64,000 bases of DNA from Clostridia bacterium. Its GTDB lineage: Bacteria; Bacillota; Clostridia; TANB77; CAG-508. Below the pieces are notes generated by a model, which was given only the letters and a program-made list of their open reading frames with translations, did no database searches and had not been told where the DNA came from. Below, in pieces: positions 17,120-26,069 of this stretch; positions within the stretch are counted from its first letter, which is position 1, and each line of letters begins with the position of its first letter. The stretch covers positions 1 to 64,000 of the forward strand of contig CAADUZ010000006.1 of NCBI GenBank assembly GCA_900752335.1, written 5' to 3'. Position numbers and translations under genes: made by a program.

Positions 17120-18073
17120 ATGGCATATAATATGAAAGAAATAATGGCAGAAAAGCCATCAAGATTTACTTCAGGACATAGAATGTGTGCAGGTTGTGGT
17201 GCACCACCAGTAGCAAGAATGATATTAAGAGCGCTAAAGCCAGAAGACCATGCAGTAATATCAAATGCAACAGGTTGTATGGAAGTATCAAGTTTTATAT
17301 ATCCATACACTTCATGGACAGATTCATATATCCATACAGCGTTTGAGTGTGCAGCAGCTACACTGTCGGGTGCAGAAGCGGCATATAAAGCAATGAAAAA
17401 ACAAGGAAAATTACCAGAAGACGAGCACACAAAATTCATAGCATTTGGTGGAGATGGAGGAACTTATGATATAGGAATCCAAAGTTTATCAGGTGCAATG
17501 GAAAGAGGGCATGACATGACATATGTATGCTATGATAATGGTGCATACATGAATACAGGTATTCAACGTTCATCTGCAACACCAAGATTTGCAGATACAA
17601 CAACAAGCCCAGCAGGAACAGTTATTCCTGGAAAAATGCAATCAAGAAAAGACTTAACAGAAATAATGGAAGCACACCATTTACCATATGTTGCACAAAC
17701 AATAGCATATATGAATTTCAAAGATTTATATGAAAAAGCAGAAAAGGCAATATATACAGAAGGACCAACATTCCTAAATGTATTATCACCATGCCCAAGA
17801 GGATGGGGATATCCAACAGATATGTTAATGGAAATAAACAAACTAGCAGTAGAAACATGTTATTGGCCATTATACGAAGTAGAAAATGGAAAATATAAAA
17901 TAACATATAAACCAGCAAAAAAACTTCCTATAGAAGAATTCTTAAAACCACAAAAACGTTTTAAACATATGTTTAAAACAGGAAATGAATGGATGATAGA
18001 AGAATTCCAAAAAGAAGTAGATAGAAGATGGGAAGCTTTATTAAAACTAGAAGAAATGAGTAATAAAGAATAA
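17120..18073 (+). CDS. porB: Pyruvate:ferredoxin oxidoreductase beta subunit
   Basis: 317 residues; TPP-binding subunit. HRMCAGCGAPP gives the first cysteines of the subunit's Fe-S cluster, FGGDGGTYDIGIQSLSGA is the TPP/Mg site, and NTGIQRSSATPR and CPRGWGYP complete the signature. AAGGAG overlaps the end of porA. This is the final gene of the operon; a composite palindromic repeat follows and separates it from the convergent lgt gene. Confidence 0.94.
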   Translation: MAYNMKEIMAEKPSRFTSGHRMCAGCGAPPVARMILRALKPEDHAVISNATGCMEVSSFIYPYTSWTDSYIHTAFECAAATLSGAEAAYKAMKKQGKLPEDEHTKFIAFGGDGGTYDIGIQSLSGAMERGHDMTYVCYDNGAYMNTGIQRSSATPRFADTTTSPAGTVIPGKMQSRKDLTEIMEAHHLPYVAQTIAYMNFKDLYEKAEKAIYTEGPTFLNVLSPCPRGWGYPTDMLMEINKLAVETCYWPLYEVENGKYKITYKPAKKLPIEEFLKPQKRFKHMFKTGNEWMIEEFQKEVDRRWEALLKLEEMSNKE

Positions 18074-18081
18074 GAAGAAAA

Positions 18082-18215
18082 TGGAACAAGGGGACACACA
18101 CTTTGTTCCAGTTTTGAAACGAAGGGACAGACATTAGCAAACTTTAATAACGTTAGTTTACTATGTCTGTCCCCATGTTTCATTTTTGGAACGAATTGTG
18201 TGTCCCCTTGTTCCA
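18082..18215 (+). repeat. Composite palindromic repeat: GGACACAC element with a nested GGGACAGACAT element
   Basis: The outer arms TGGAACAAGGGGACACACAC (from 18082) and its inverse ending in CCCCTTGTTCCA (to 18215) belong to the window's repeat family. Between them a second palindrome (18116-18181) starts GAAACGAAGGGACAGACAT and ends ATGTCTGTCCCCATGTTTC. It looks like one element inserted into the loop of another. It lies between convergent porB and lgt and encodes the end of lgt. Confidence 0.88.
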
Positions 18216-18962
18216 AAGTAAAACAATTCCTGCGATTATAATTACTATGCTAATCCATTGTGAGGTAGAGAAGCTAAAGTATATTCCTCTTATTAAATCT
18301 CCTCTAAAGAACTCTAATGTAAATCTTGTAATTCCATATAACACGCAGTATAATCCGATTGTTTTATATGTTCCTAAAAATCTTTTATATGTAACAAGTA
18401 AAATTAGGAATATAATAAAATTACAAATTGATTCTACTATTTGCATTGGAAATAGTGGAACTCCGTTTGGTGCGAGTAATGAATTGTGAAATGTAATTGC
18501 ACCGAAACCATTATATTCCATTCCATAGCAACAACCTGCACATAGGCAACCTATTCTACCAATAGAGTGTACAAGTGGAACTACTGGAAATAGTGTTAAA
18601 CAGAGTGATTTAAAAGAAATTTTAAATACTTTTGCATATATAAACACGCCAAGTATTCCGCCAATTAGACCACCATAAAATACAAAACCACCGGTAAACA
18701 TTTGAGTCATTGTATTCCAAAAGCCTATTTGACTAGAGCTTTCTATTATAAATGGAATATTTGTTAGTAAATATAGTAATTTAGCACCTATTCCAACGCC
18801 TATTACGGCAAATAATATTGCATAAAATACGTCTTCTTTTTTTATATTATTAAATTTAGAAAAATATTGAATAGCTATTATAGAACCGATAACCAATCCA
18901 ATAAAAATGATTATACCATACATTGGATATTCTCTTCCAAATACAGTAATGAATGGTAACAT
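18180..18962 (-). CDS. lgt: Prolipoprotein diacylglyceryl transferase
   Basis: 260 residues; seven-helix membrane enzyme that moves diacylglycerol from phosphatidylglycerol to the lipobox Cys of preprolipoproteins. The family signature HSIGRIGCLCAGCCYG is present, as is GGLIGGILGVF. ATG 18962 with AAAGGGGG upstream is chosen over an upstream start at 19028. The last residues (NKGTHNSFQK) and the stop codon lie inside the palindromic repeat, so the repeat has replaced the native C-terminus. Confidence 0.92.
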   Translation of the reverse strand: MLPFITVFGREYPMYGIIIFIGLVIGSIIAIQYFSKFNNIKKEDVFYAILFAVIGVGIGAKLLYLLTNIPFIIESSSQIGFWNTMTQMFTGGFVFYGGLIGGILGVFIYAKVFKISFKSLCLTLFPVVPLVHSIGRIGCLCAGCCYGMEYNGFGAITFHNSLLAPNGVPLFPMQIVESICNFIIFLILLVTYKRFLGTYKTIGLYCVLYGITRFTLEFFRGDLIRGIYFSFSTSQWISIVIIIAGIVLLWNKGTHNSFQK

Positions 18963-19097
18963 TTCTAATCCCCCTTTATAAACAAAATGCATTTTAAATA
19001 TCTTATATATTATACAATATACTAACAAAAAAAGAAATAGGTAAACGATTAAATGGTTTACCTATTGATATTTTCATTTTTATTAATTTAAATTTTA

Positions 19098-19373
19098 TTA
19101 ATAAAGTGATGCACTTGCACATCCAACAGATCCTAGGCATGCTGCACAAGCGATTAATATTAATGCACATAGAACTGTAGCTATGATAGATAATACTAAA
19201 CCTGCTGTTGCCATTCCAGATGGATTTTTCTTTTTAGCTAGTACACCTAAAACGATACCAACTATACCTAAAATTAATCCTACGATTCCTAGGCCAATGA
19301 AATTAAATACTATAGCTACTATACCTAATACTAATGAAGCTATAGCTAATCCATTTGATTTCTTTTCTTCCAT
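19098..19373 (-). CDS. DUF4190-type small membrane protein
   Basis: 91 residues: a short charged N-terminus (MEEKKSNG), then two hydrophobic Gly/Ala/Ile-rich blocks (LAIASLVLGIVAIVFNF..., AGLVLSIIATVLCALI) separated by AKKKNPSGMATA. This is the DUF4190 layout, whose function is unknown. AAGGAGGA precedes ATG 19373. No operon partner is close: lgt lies downstream after a gap, and the ferredoxin operon ends upstream. Confidence 0.8.
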   Translation of the reverse strand: MEEKKSNGLAIASLVLGIVAIVFNFIGLGIVGLILGIVGIVLGVLAKKKNPSGMATAGLVLSIIATVLCALILIACAACLGSVGCASASLY

Positions 19374-19539
19374 AGAACATCCTCCTTATTCGACATAATA
19401 TGATAACATTATACAACAAATTAAATTCTAATGTAATACAATATTAAGAAAAAATTAATATTTTTTAATTTGTATTTAATGCATGAAATTATTATGTAAT
19501 AATATATAAATATGCTATGTAAAATTATATTATTACAAA

Positions 19540-19713
19540 TTATTCTTGTGCTTCTGGGGCAGACATAGGGCATACATTAGCGCAAGTTCCGCAACCGATG
19601 CATACAGATTCGTCTATAACATATCTTTCGTCACCTTGAGAGATACATTGCATAGGGCAAGCACCAGCACAAGCACCACAGCTTATACATTTATCACTTA
19701 TTCTATATACCAT
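19540..19713 (-). CDS. Small 2[4Fe-4S] ferredoxin (57 residues)
   Basis: Translation of the minus strand gives a 57-residue protein beginning MVYRISDKCISCGACAGACP, with a second cluster motif CIGCGTCANVCP and ending PEAQE. This is the classic clostridial ferredoxin size and spacing. GGAGGTGA precedes the ATG. It begins 14 bases after ricT ends and is likely the last gene of the lepB-holB-ricT operon. It probably serves as the electron carrier of PFOR and other anaerobic enzymes. Confidence 0.93.
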   Translation of the reverse strand: MVYRISDKCISCGACAGACPMQCISQGDERYVIDESVCIGCGTCANVCPMSAPEAQE

Positions 19714-19727
19714 AAAATCTCACCTCC

Positions 19728-20657
19728 TTAAAATATATCTTCATTATCTTTTTCAGCTTTTCTATCTTGTTCTTCGAGTGCTTCTAATTTTTGAAGCTCT
19801 GCCATATTTTCTTTTTCTTCGTCATCAATTACTTCAGAGTCGGCATTTTTTATGATTTTTAAATCATTTGCATTATATTTTTTATAATAGGTTTCATCAT
19901 TATCGTCTTTTAGCTTTACTTTAACAATTTCTTTTAAAGTTTCTATAGAATCTACTACACCTTCTCCATCCTCTGTTTGAACAACTGCACCTATTTTAGG
20001 TAAGTGCTTAAGTTTATCTTCATATACTTCTTGTTCATATTTTAGACAGCACATTAATCTACCGCAGTTTCCTGAAATTTTAGATGGATTTAATGACATA
20101 TTTTGTTCTTTTGCCATTTTAATGGAAACAGTTTCAAAATTATTTAGGAAAGAACAACAACAAAGTTCTCTACCACAAATTCCATTTCCACCAATTCTTT
20201 TTACTTCATCTCTTACACCTATTTGCCTTAATTCTATTCTAGTTTTAAAGATAGAAGCAAGTTCTTTTACTAATTCTCTAAAGTCTATTCTGCCGTCTGC
20301 TGTAAAGCAAAATAGCAATTTGCTATTATCGAATGTATACTGCACTTCAGTTAAATGCATATCTAATTTTAATTTTCTAATTTTCTCTTCACAGATTTTA
20401 AAAGCTTCTTTTTCTTTCTTTTTGTTTTCTTCGTCATGTTTTATATCTTTGTGATTAGCTATACGAATAACTTTTTTTAGTGGAGAGTTTAATTCATTAT
20501 CAGTTAAAAGCTTCTTTTTTGCAACTACTTCACCAAGTTCTTCGCCTAAAGCTGTTTCAACAATTACTTTATTCTTTAAATTTATATGTAGATTTCCAGG
20601 ATTAAAGAAGTAAATTTTTCCCGATTTTTTAAATCTAACTCCTACTATGACCTTCAT
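19728..20657 (-). CDS. ricT: RicT (YaaT), PSP1-domain Fe-S regulator of RNA processing
   Basis: 309 residues. It starts MKVIVGVRFKKSGKIYFF, has VIVETALGEELGEVV of the PSP1 domain, and the Cys-rich GGNGICGRELCCCS with GNCGRLMCCLKYE. In Bacillus, RicT with RicA and RicF directs RNase Y maturation and helps sporulation and competence. The acidic, Lys/Glu-rich C-terminal tail (about 255-309) is probably disordered. It overlaps the end of holB by 23 bases, as in many Firmicutes. Confidence 0.92.
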   Translation of the reverse strand: MKVIVGVRFKKSGKIYFFNPGNLHINLKNKVIVETALGEELGEVVAKKKLLTDNELNSPLKKVIRIANHKDIKHDEENKKKEKEAFKICEEKIRKLKLDMHLTEVQYTFDNSKLLFCFTADGRIDFRELVKELASIFKTRIELRQIGVRDEVKRIGGNGICGRELCCCSFLNNFETVSIKMAKEQNMSLNPSKISGNCGRLMCCLKYEQEVYEDKLKHLPKIGAVVQTEDGEGVVDSIETLKEIVKVKLKDDNDETYYKKYNANDLKIIKNADSEVIDDEEKENMAELQKLEALEEQDRKAEKDNEDIF

Positions 20658-21549
20658 TAAATTCCTCCCATATTTGTAGTAATAAACTATCTATGCACAT
20701 ATCGTAATTTGCATTAGCAGATAATTTACTTTTGGTATCTTCTACAATTTTTATTGCTGTTATATATTTGCCATCTTTGGTATTTTTTAGCTTTTCCAAA
20801 AATACAGTATTAAAGTATTCAAGTAATGGCATAATATTATCTTTAGATTTATATAATATTTCGGCATTATTCCAAATATCAATTATATTTTTAGTACTAA
20901 ATGATTCTATGATATTATTAAGCAAGTTATATGATTCTACATTACTTTGCAGGTTTTGCAATTTGGCAATACTTCCATCACAAACTGATAAAAGAGAAGC
21001 ATTAATTTCTAAATTATTAGTTTCTGCATATTGTTTTAATTCGCTATCTGTAAGTTTTTGAAAAGCAATTTTGGTACACCTAGATTTTATTGTGCTTAAT
21101 AATTTGTTTTCATTGGATAGTACTAAAATTATAACTGCATATTCTGGTGGTTCTTCTAGAGTCTTTAGTAAACAGTTTTGTGCTTCTACTGTCATTAAGT
21201 CACTATCATTTATTATATATACTTTTTTGTTAGAAATTATTGGCTTTTCAGCTATTTTTTCTTGCAAAAGTCTAATTTGATTAATTTTTATACTTTTGCC
21301 ATCTTCAGAATCTATTTGCATAAAATCGGGATGGTTATCGCTATCAAACTTTATACAAGAAGAGCAAGTATTACATGCTTTAGGCTCATTTTGACACAAA
21401 ATCATTTTAGCAAAATTTTTGGCAAAAAGAACTTTACCAATTCCTTCTGTACCAACAAACATATAGCTATGAACTAGATTATTTGCTGTTATTAAATTAT
21501 CTAAAAGCACTTTTACATTGTCATTTCCAATAATATTACTAAAATTCAA
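20635..21549 (-). CDS. holB: DNA polymerase III delta-prime subunit
   Basis: 304 residues; clamp-loader AAA+ protein. A GTEGIGKVLFAK loop replaces the strict Walker A Lys-Thr/Ser, as often seen in delta-prime; a zinc motif with four Cys follows (CQNEPKACNTCSSC), then LLKTLEEPPEYAVIILV and the sensor segment STIKSRC. It coordinates opening of the beta clamp. ATG 21549 has GGAGA upstream. It lies between lepB and ricT, consistent with the holB-yaaT pair of Firmicutes. Confidence 0.9.
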   Translation of the reverse strand: MNFSNIIGNDNVKVLLDNLITANNLVHSYMFVGTEGIGKVLFAKNFAKMILCQNEPKACNTCSSCIKFDSDNHPDFMQIDSEDGKSIKINQIRLLQEKIAEKPIISNKKVYIINDSDLMTVEAQNCLLKTLEEPPEYAVIILVLSNENKLLSTIKSRCTKIAFQKLTDSELKQYAETNNLEINASLLSVCDGSIAKLQNLQSNVESYNLLNNIIESFSTKNIIDIWNNAEILYKSKDNIMPLLEYFNTVFLEKLKNTKDGKYITAIKIVEDTKSKLSANANYDMCIDSLLLQIWEEFNEGHSRS

Positions 21550-21568
21550 AATAAATCTCCTTTATAAA

Positions 21569-22210
21569 TTATTCAACTTTGCCAAATAAATTTAAAGGCC
21601 AAAATCTAATCCATACAGTACCTTCAAGCTTTTCTAAAGGAATACAACCAAATGCTCTACTATCTGTAGAAGCAGTCCTATTATCTCCCATTACAAAAAC
21701 ACAATTCTCTGGAACTACTAAATCATAATATGGTTGGTTACTATCTACTGTAGTAACTACACCTTCCTGAAGATATGGCTCGTCTAATTCTTCACCATTT
21801 ATATATACTTTTCCGTCTTTTATTTCTAAATGTTCACCAGGTAAAGCTATAACTCTTTTTATGTAGCTCTCTTTACCGATTTCAAGAAAATAATATACAA
21901 ATTTATCAAACCAATTTGTAGGTTCGTTTTCATATCTTGCTATAACATTATTTTCGTCATAATCATAAACATATTTTTCTGATGGAGCTTCTAGTGTAAT
22001 AATATCTCCTCTTTCAGGCATTTTATTCGTTGTTCTAGTCCCTCTATTTAATATCAAACGTTGATTTTCAATTAATGTAGGCTTCATTGAAGATTGCTTA
22101 ACAACAGTTGGTGTACCTATAAAATATCTAATTAGTAACGCTAAAATTAAAGCAACTAATATACATACAATCCATTCTATAATATCTTTAGTTTTTTCAC
22201 TCATTTTCAT
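21569..22210 (-). CDS. lepB: Signal peptidase I
   Basis: 213 residues. One N-terminal membrane segment (about 9-28), then the catalytic Ser region QSSMKPTL, the catalytic Lys region YIKRVIALPGE and the C-terminal GDNRTASTDSR box. It removes signal peptides from secreted proteins at the outer face of the membrane. A start at ATG 22210 or ATG 22204 is possible; AGGAAG fits the first. It leads the minus-strand operon with holB and ricT. Confidence 0.93.
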   Translation of the reverse strand: MKMSEKTKDIIEWIVCILVALILALLIRYFIGTPTVVKQSSMKPTLIENQRLILNRGTRTTNKMPERGDIITLEAPSEKYVYDYDENNVIARYENEPTNWFDKFVYYFLEIGKESYIKRVIALPGEHLEIKDGKVYINGEELDEPYLQEGVVTTVDSNQPYYDLVVPENCVFVMGDNRTASTDSRAFGCIPLEKLEGTVWIRFWPLNLFGKVE

Positions 22211-22389
22211 TAAAACACTTCCTGTAAATAATAATTTTATTTTTTACCTTTAATATTATATATTTTTTTTCCTAACTTATCAATGGTTTTAGAAAAATTG
22301 TTCAAAAATACTAAAACAAAAAAGAATAAAAGAACAAAATATGTGAAAAATACTAGTAGAATAATTGACAATAAAGTAAAGTTGAATTA

Positions 22390-22398
22390 TGATATAAT
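22390..22398 (+). promoter_or_regulatory. Extended -10 promoter of the glycine-rich protein gene
   Basis: TGA followed by TATAAT (22393-22398) is an extended -10 element. TTGACA at 22365-22370 is 22 bases away, too far for a normal -35. Confidence 0.45.
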
Positions 22399-22453
22399 TG
22401 TAGATTTTTAAAGAGATAAAATAAGTCAAAAGATAAAATGGAGGAAGGAATTT

Positions 22454-23440
22454 ATGAACCTAAAGACAAAACAAATAAAGAGCCCAAAAGGTTCAATAGC
22501 AGTTTATGTTTCTGTTGTTCTATTTAGCATGTTAATAATCCTTTCAGCAGTATTTTTAGCTACTAGTTCTGCAATGAAAAGCCAAATTATTACAGCAGTA
22601 AAAGTAAAAGAAAGCTATCAAGCAGATAATGCAAGAGCAGCAGACATTTACGGCGATTTAACAACAAATAAAGAACCATCACAAAAAGAATTCAGTTTTA
22701 GCTATACAGGAAGTTTGCAAACATTTACTGCACCAGCTGATGGAAAATACCAATTTGAGCTAGCGGGGGCTTCTGGTTCAGGAGGAAATACATATGGAAC
22801 AAGCTATACTGGAACTGGGGGTAAAGGTGCAAAAATTGTGGCAACATTTACTTTAAAAGAAGGAGATATAGTTGATTTAGTAGTGGGAGGACAAGGAACT
22901 TGCACACAAGCTACATCGAAGGATGGAACTGCAGGCGGAGGCGGCGGAGGCACGTTTGCTTTTAAAAGAATTTCTACTATAACAGATTCAAGATATCAAT
23001 TTACAAAAGGTAGTATAAACTATGAAACACTACTTGCTGTTGCAGGAGGCGGTGGAAGCCAAGACTGTGCATATAGAAATACAAATTCTACAGGATATAA
23101 TGGACAAGCAGCATCATATAAATCTCCAAATAATTATACAGCATATTCAACTACAACTAAAGCTGGAACTTCAAGTTCAGCAACGAGTAGTACAATGGGA
23201 ATTTCACAATTTATAACTTATGATGCAAAAGGTGCATATTATACTAGAAACAACGGAAAATCTCAAGGTGGATATGGAGGCGGCGGAGCTTCTGACGACA
23301 ATTATTCTTACGGTGGAGGTTGGTGTAATGGTTCAAGCAGCTATCAAGCAACAAGTTGGTCATTAGATACTTCCGCAACAGGTACAGATGGTGCAAACAC
23401 TGGAAACGGATATGCAAAAATAAAATGGTTAAGTTTTTAA
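22454..23440 (+). CDS. Membrane-anchored glycine-rich surface protein
   Basis: 328 residues. One N-terminal hydrophobic segment (about 17-40) followed by an outer domain. Residues about 80-325 resemble the glycine-rich domain of metazoan ALK/LTK-type receptors and their bacterial relatives (Gly_rich family): YTGSLQTFTAPADGKYQFEL, GASGSGGNT, LVVGGQGTC, AGGGGGGTF, VAGGGGSQ and GGYGGGGASDD. The N-terminus without a typical signal cleavage site suggests it stays anchored. GGAGGAAGG precedes ATG 22454. Single gene with its own terminator. Function unknown; adhesion is a guess. Confidence 0.75.
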   Translation: MNLKTKQIKSPKGSIAVYVSVVLFSMLIILSAVFLATSSAMKSQIITAVKVKESYQADNARAADIYGDLTTNKEPSQKEFSFSYTGSLQTFTAPADGKYQFELAGASGSGGNTYGTSYTGTGGKGAKIVATFTLKEGDIVDLVVGGQGTCTQATSKDGTAGGGGGGTFAFKRISTITDSRYQFTKGSINYETLLAVAGGGGSQDCAYRNTNSTGYNGQAASYKSPNNYTAYSTTTKAGTSSSATSSTMGISQFITYDAKGAYYTRNNGKSQGGYGGGGASDDNYSYGGGWCNGSSSYQATSWSLDTSATGTDGANTGNGYAKIKWLSF

Positions 23441-23447
23441 ATATAAA

Positions 23448-23478
23448 AAAATGCGGTGAAAAAATCACCGTATTTTTT
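23448..23478 (+). terminator. Terminator of the glycine-rich protein gene
   Basis: AAAATGCGGTGA pairs with TCACCGTATTTT around a short A-rich loop, followed by TT. Confidence 0.85.
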
Positions 23479-23499
23479 CGTAAATATTCTCAATAAACA

Positions 23500-23528
23500 T
23501 TGACGTTTTGGGTATTTCCGTATATAAT
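23500..23528 (+). promoter_or_regulatory. Promoter of minDE-rodA
   Basis: TTGACG (23500-23505) and TATAAT (23523-23528), spacer 17. Confidence 0.78.
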
Positions 23529-23610
23529 ATATGTGTTTAAAATTGTGCATTTTTATTGAAACAAAAAACGACTTAAAAAAGTTGCTTTAATTTTATGAGG
23601 AGGAAAATAT

Positions 23611-24411
23611 ATGGGAGAGGTTATTGTTATAACATCCGGAAAAGGCGGAGTAGGTAAAACCACAACAACAGCTAATCTTGGTGCAGCTTTAGCTTTAAGA
23701 AATAAAAAAGTTGCATTAGTAGATACTGACATTGGTTTAAGAAATCTAGATGTTGTAATGGGGTTAGAAAACAGAATAGTATATGACATAGTAGACGTAG
23801 TAGAAGAAAAATGCAAATTAAGACAAGCCCTTATAAAAGACAAAAGATTTAACGAATTATTTTTATTACCAGCAGCCCAAACAAGAGATAAAAGTGCAGT
23901 AAATGAAGAACAAATGAAAGAACTTATAGGAAAACTAAAAGAAGAATTTGACTATATACTAATAGATTGTCCAGCAGGAATTGAACAAGGCTTTAGAAAT
24001 GCCATAGCTGGAGCTGATAGAGCAATAGTTGTTACAACAGCAGAAATATCAGCTATAAGAGATGCAGATAGAATAGTAGGATTACTTGAAGCATCGGAAA
24101 TAAAAAATCCAGAACTTATTATAAATAGAATAAGACCAGCAATGGTAAAAAAAGGCGAAATGATGGACGTAGAAGACATAGTGGACTTATTATCTATTGA
24201 TTTAATCGGCGTAGTTCCAGATGACGAATACATAATAACTCAAACAAATAAAGGAGAGCCAGTTGTTATAAAAGATAAAGCACCATCAGGAAAAGCATAT
24301 ACTGAAATCGCAAGAAGAATATTAGGAGAAAATGTAGAAGTAACAGTTCCTGGAAGAAAAGAAGGTCTATTTAGTAAAATGAGAGGTTTTTTCGCAAAAG
24401 GTAAACATTAA
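23611..24411 (+). CDS. minD: Septum-site-determining ATPase MinD
   Basis: 266 residues. Deviant Walker A GKGGVGKTTTTANLG at the N-terminus, the switch region DTDIGLRNLDVVMGLE, DYILIDCPAGIE, and a basic amphipathic C-terminus (LFSKMRGFFAKGK) that binds membrane. With MinE it positions the division septum. GAGGAGG precedes ATG 23611. No minC lies in the window. Confidence 0.95.
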   Translation: MGEVIVITSGKGGVGKTTTTANLGAALALRNKKVALVDTDIGLRNLDVVMGLENRIVYDIVDVVEEKCKLRQALIKDKRFNELFLLPAAQTRDKSAVNEEQMKELIGKLKEEFDYILIDCPAGIEQGFRNAIAGADRAIVVTTAEISAIRDADRIVGLLEASEIKNPELIINRIRPAMVKKGEMMDVEDIVDLLSIDLIGVVPDDEYIITQTNKGEPVVIKDKAPSGKAYTEIARRILGENVEVTVPGRKEGLFSKMRGFFAKGKH

Positions 24412-24429
24412 TACTATTGGAGGTAAAAT

Positions 24430-24960
24430 ATGTTCAAGAGCATAACAGAGTTTTTTCACAAATTTAGAAAAAGCGAAAAAGAAGAATCTAAAAGCACTGC
24501 TAAAGAAAGACTACATTTAGTGCTTGCACAGGATAGGGCCAATATTTCAGCAGACTTTTTAGAAATGATGAAACAGGAAATATTAGAAGTTATTAAAAAA
24601 TATATAGATATAGACGAAAAAGCAATAGACGTAAGACTAACAAACAAAGAAGGAGAAGATGGAAAAGTTGGTGCTCCTGCATTATATGCAAATATACCAA
24701 TTATTACTATAAAAAATGAAGCAAGAAAACTAGAAGGAACACTAAAAAAAGACGAAACAGAAAAAGAAGATAAAAAAGAAAATACAGAGGAAGTAAGTAA
24801 TAATCAAGAAAAAACACATAATATTGAGGAAGAACAAGAAATAGATGCAAATGCCAATGATGAGGCAGAAGAACCAAATGCCGAAGAGGCTGAAACAGAC
24901 CAAGAGCGAGTAGACGAAAATGCTATAGAAGAGGTTGAGGATGAAAAGAAAAATTCTTAA
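24430..24960 (+). CDS. minE: MinE with a long acidic C-terminal tail
   Basis: 176 residues. The first 95 are MinE: membrane/MinD-binding helix (FKSITEFFHKF), AKERLHLVLAQDRANIS (the conserved MinD-contacting segment) and the dimerisation part EILEVIKKYIDID. MinE is normally about 90 residues; here about 80 extra, very acidic, Glu/Asn-rich residues follow, probably disordered. It starts 18 bases after minD and overlaps rodA. The tail may tune oscillation or bind another protein, but nothing in it is recognisable. Confidence 0.9.
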   Translation: MFKSITEFFHKFRKSEKEESKSTAKERLHLVLAQDRANISADFLEMMKQEILEVIKKYIDIDEKAIDVRLTNKEGEDGKVGAPALYANIPIITIKNEARKLEGTLKKDETEKEDKKENTEEVSNNQEKTHNIEEEQEIDANANDEAEEPNAEEAETDQERVDENAIEEVEDEKKNS

Positions 24961-26047
24961 AAATATAGAATGGGGTATATTAATTTGTACTATTCTACTT
25001 GTTGCTATAGGATTAGTGGCATTAACTTCAGCTACACAAAATTCTAATTATGAAGAACTACAAAGACAAATAATGTGGCTAGTTATAAGTTTGCCAATAA
25101 TGATAATTGTAATATTTATAGATTACAATTTTATAGCAAAATTATCTCCAATATTATATGGAATTATAATAATACTTTTAATAGGGGTATTATTTACAGA
25201 ACCAATAAATGGTGCTACAAGCTGGTTTAATATAGGAGGAGCTTCTATTCAGCCAGCAGAGTTTGCTAAAATTATATGCATACTTATGTTAGCGCTAGTT
25301 ATAACTAAAATACAAAAAAACGGGAAAGACGAAATCAGCAGAATTAGTAGACTATTATTAGTTTTATTAATATTTCTAGTTCCTACATTGTTAATTATAA
25401 AACAACCGGATTATGGAACAGCGCTTGCATTTATTATGGCATTAATATTTATGCTATTTACGGCAGGAATAAAGAAAAGGTATATAATAACAGCCATTTT
25501 ACTAGTGGTTATTACAGTTCCGCTTTTATATTTCTTTGTATTACCAGAGCATGCTAAAACGAGGATAGACGTATATTTGAATCCGGATTTAGACCCAAGA
25601 GGTGCGGGATATAATATAATTCAGTCAAAACTTGCTATAGGAGCAGGAGAACTATTTGGTATGGGATTGTTTAAAGGAAACCAAACACAATTAGGTTTCT
25701 TATATCCAAAAACCACGGACTTCATATTTGCATTAATTGCGGAGGAAATGGGATTTATAATAGCTGCGGGCGTTATAATACTGTATGTAATATTAATTAC
25801 AAAAGCTATATTTGTGGCTAAAACTGCAAAAGACGATTTGGGTTCATATATAGCAGCTGGTATAGCAGGGGTATTTTTCTTCCATATGTTAGAAAATATA
25901 GGTATGACAATGGGTTTACTACCAATAACGGGAATACCTCTACCATTTGTAAGTTATGGTGGAAGTTCACTATTAAGTAATTTTATAATGATAGGAATAT
26001 TGTTAGGAATTTCGGGAAGAAGACAAAAAGCAATTTTTATAGATTAA
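24941..26047 (+). CDS. rodA: SEDS-family peptidoglycan glycosyltransferase, RodA type
   Basis: 368 residues, about ten membrane helices. GATSWFNIGGASIQPAEFAK, KQPDYGTAL, the TTDFIFALIAEEMGF block and PLPFVSYGGSSLL are SEDS motifs; the short length and position after minDE indicate RodA rather than FtsW or SpoVE. It polymerises glycan strands for wall elongation. ATG 24941 inside the end of minE is preferred to the upstream TTG 24935. Confidence 0.88.
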   Translation: MKRKILKNIEWGILICTILLVAIGLVALTSATQNSNYEELQRQIMWLVISLPIMIIVIFIDYNFIAKLSPILYGIIIILLIGVLFTEPINGATSWFNIGGASIQPAEFAKIICILMLALVITKIQKNGKDEISRISRLLLVLLIFLVPTLLIIKQPDYGTALAFIMALIFMLFTAGIKKRYIITAILLVVITVPLLYFFVLPEHAKTRIDVYLNPDLDPRGAGYNIIQSKLAIGAGELFGMGLFKGNQTQLGFLYPKTTDFIFALIAEEMGFIIAAGVIILYVILITKAIFVAKTAKDDLGSYIAAGIAGVFFFHMLENIGMTMGLLPITGIPLPFVSYGGSSLLSNFIMIGILLGISGRRQKAIFID

Positions 26048-26069
26048 TTAAAATACAAGGTGTAGAAAA

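Noticed and set aside
19546..19731. Plus-strand ORF over the ferredoxin gene
   Set aside because: It is the reverse of the real 57-residue ferredoxin, whose Cys motifs and ribosome site are on the minus strand.
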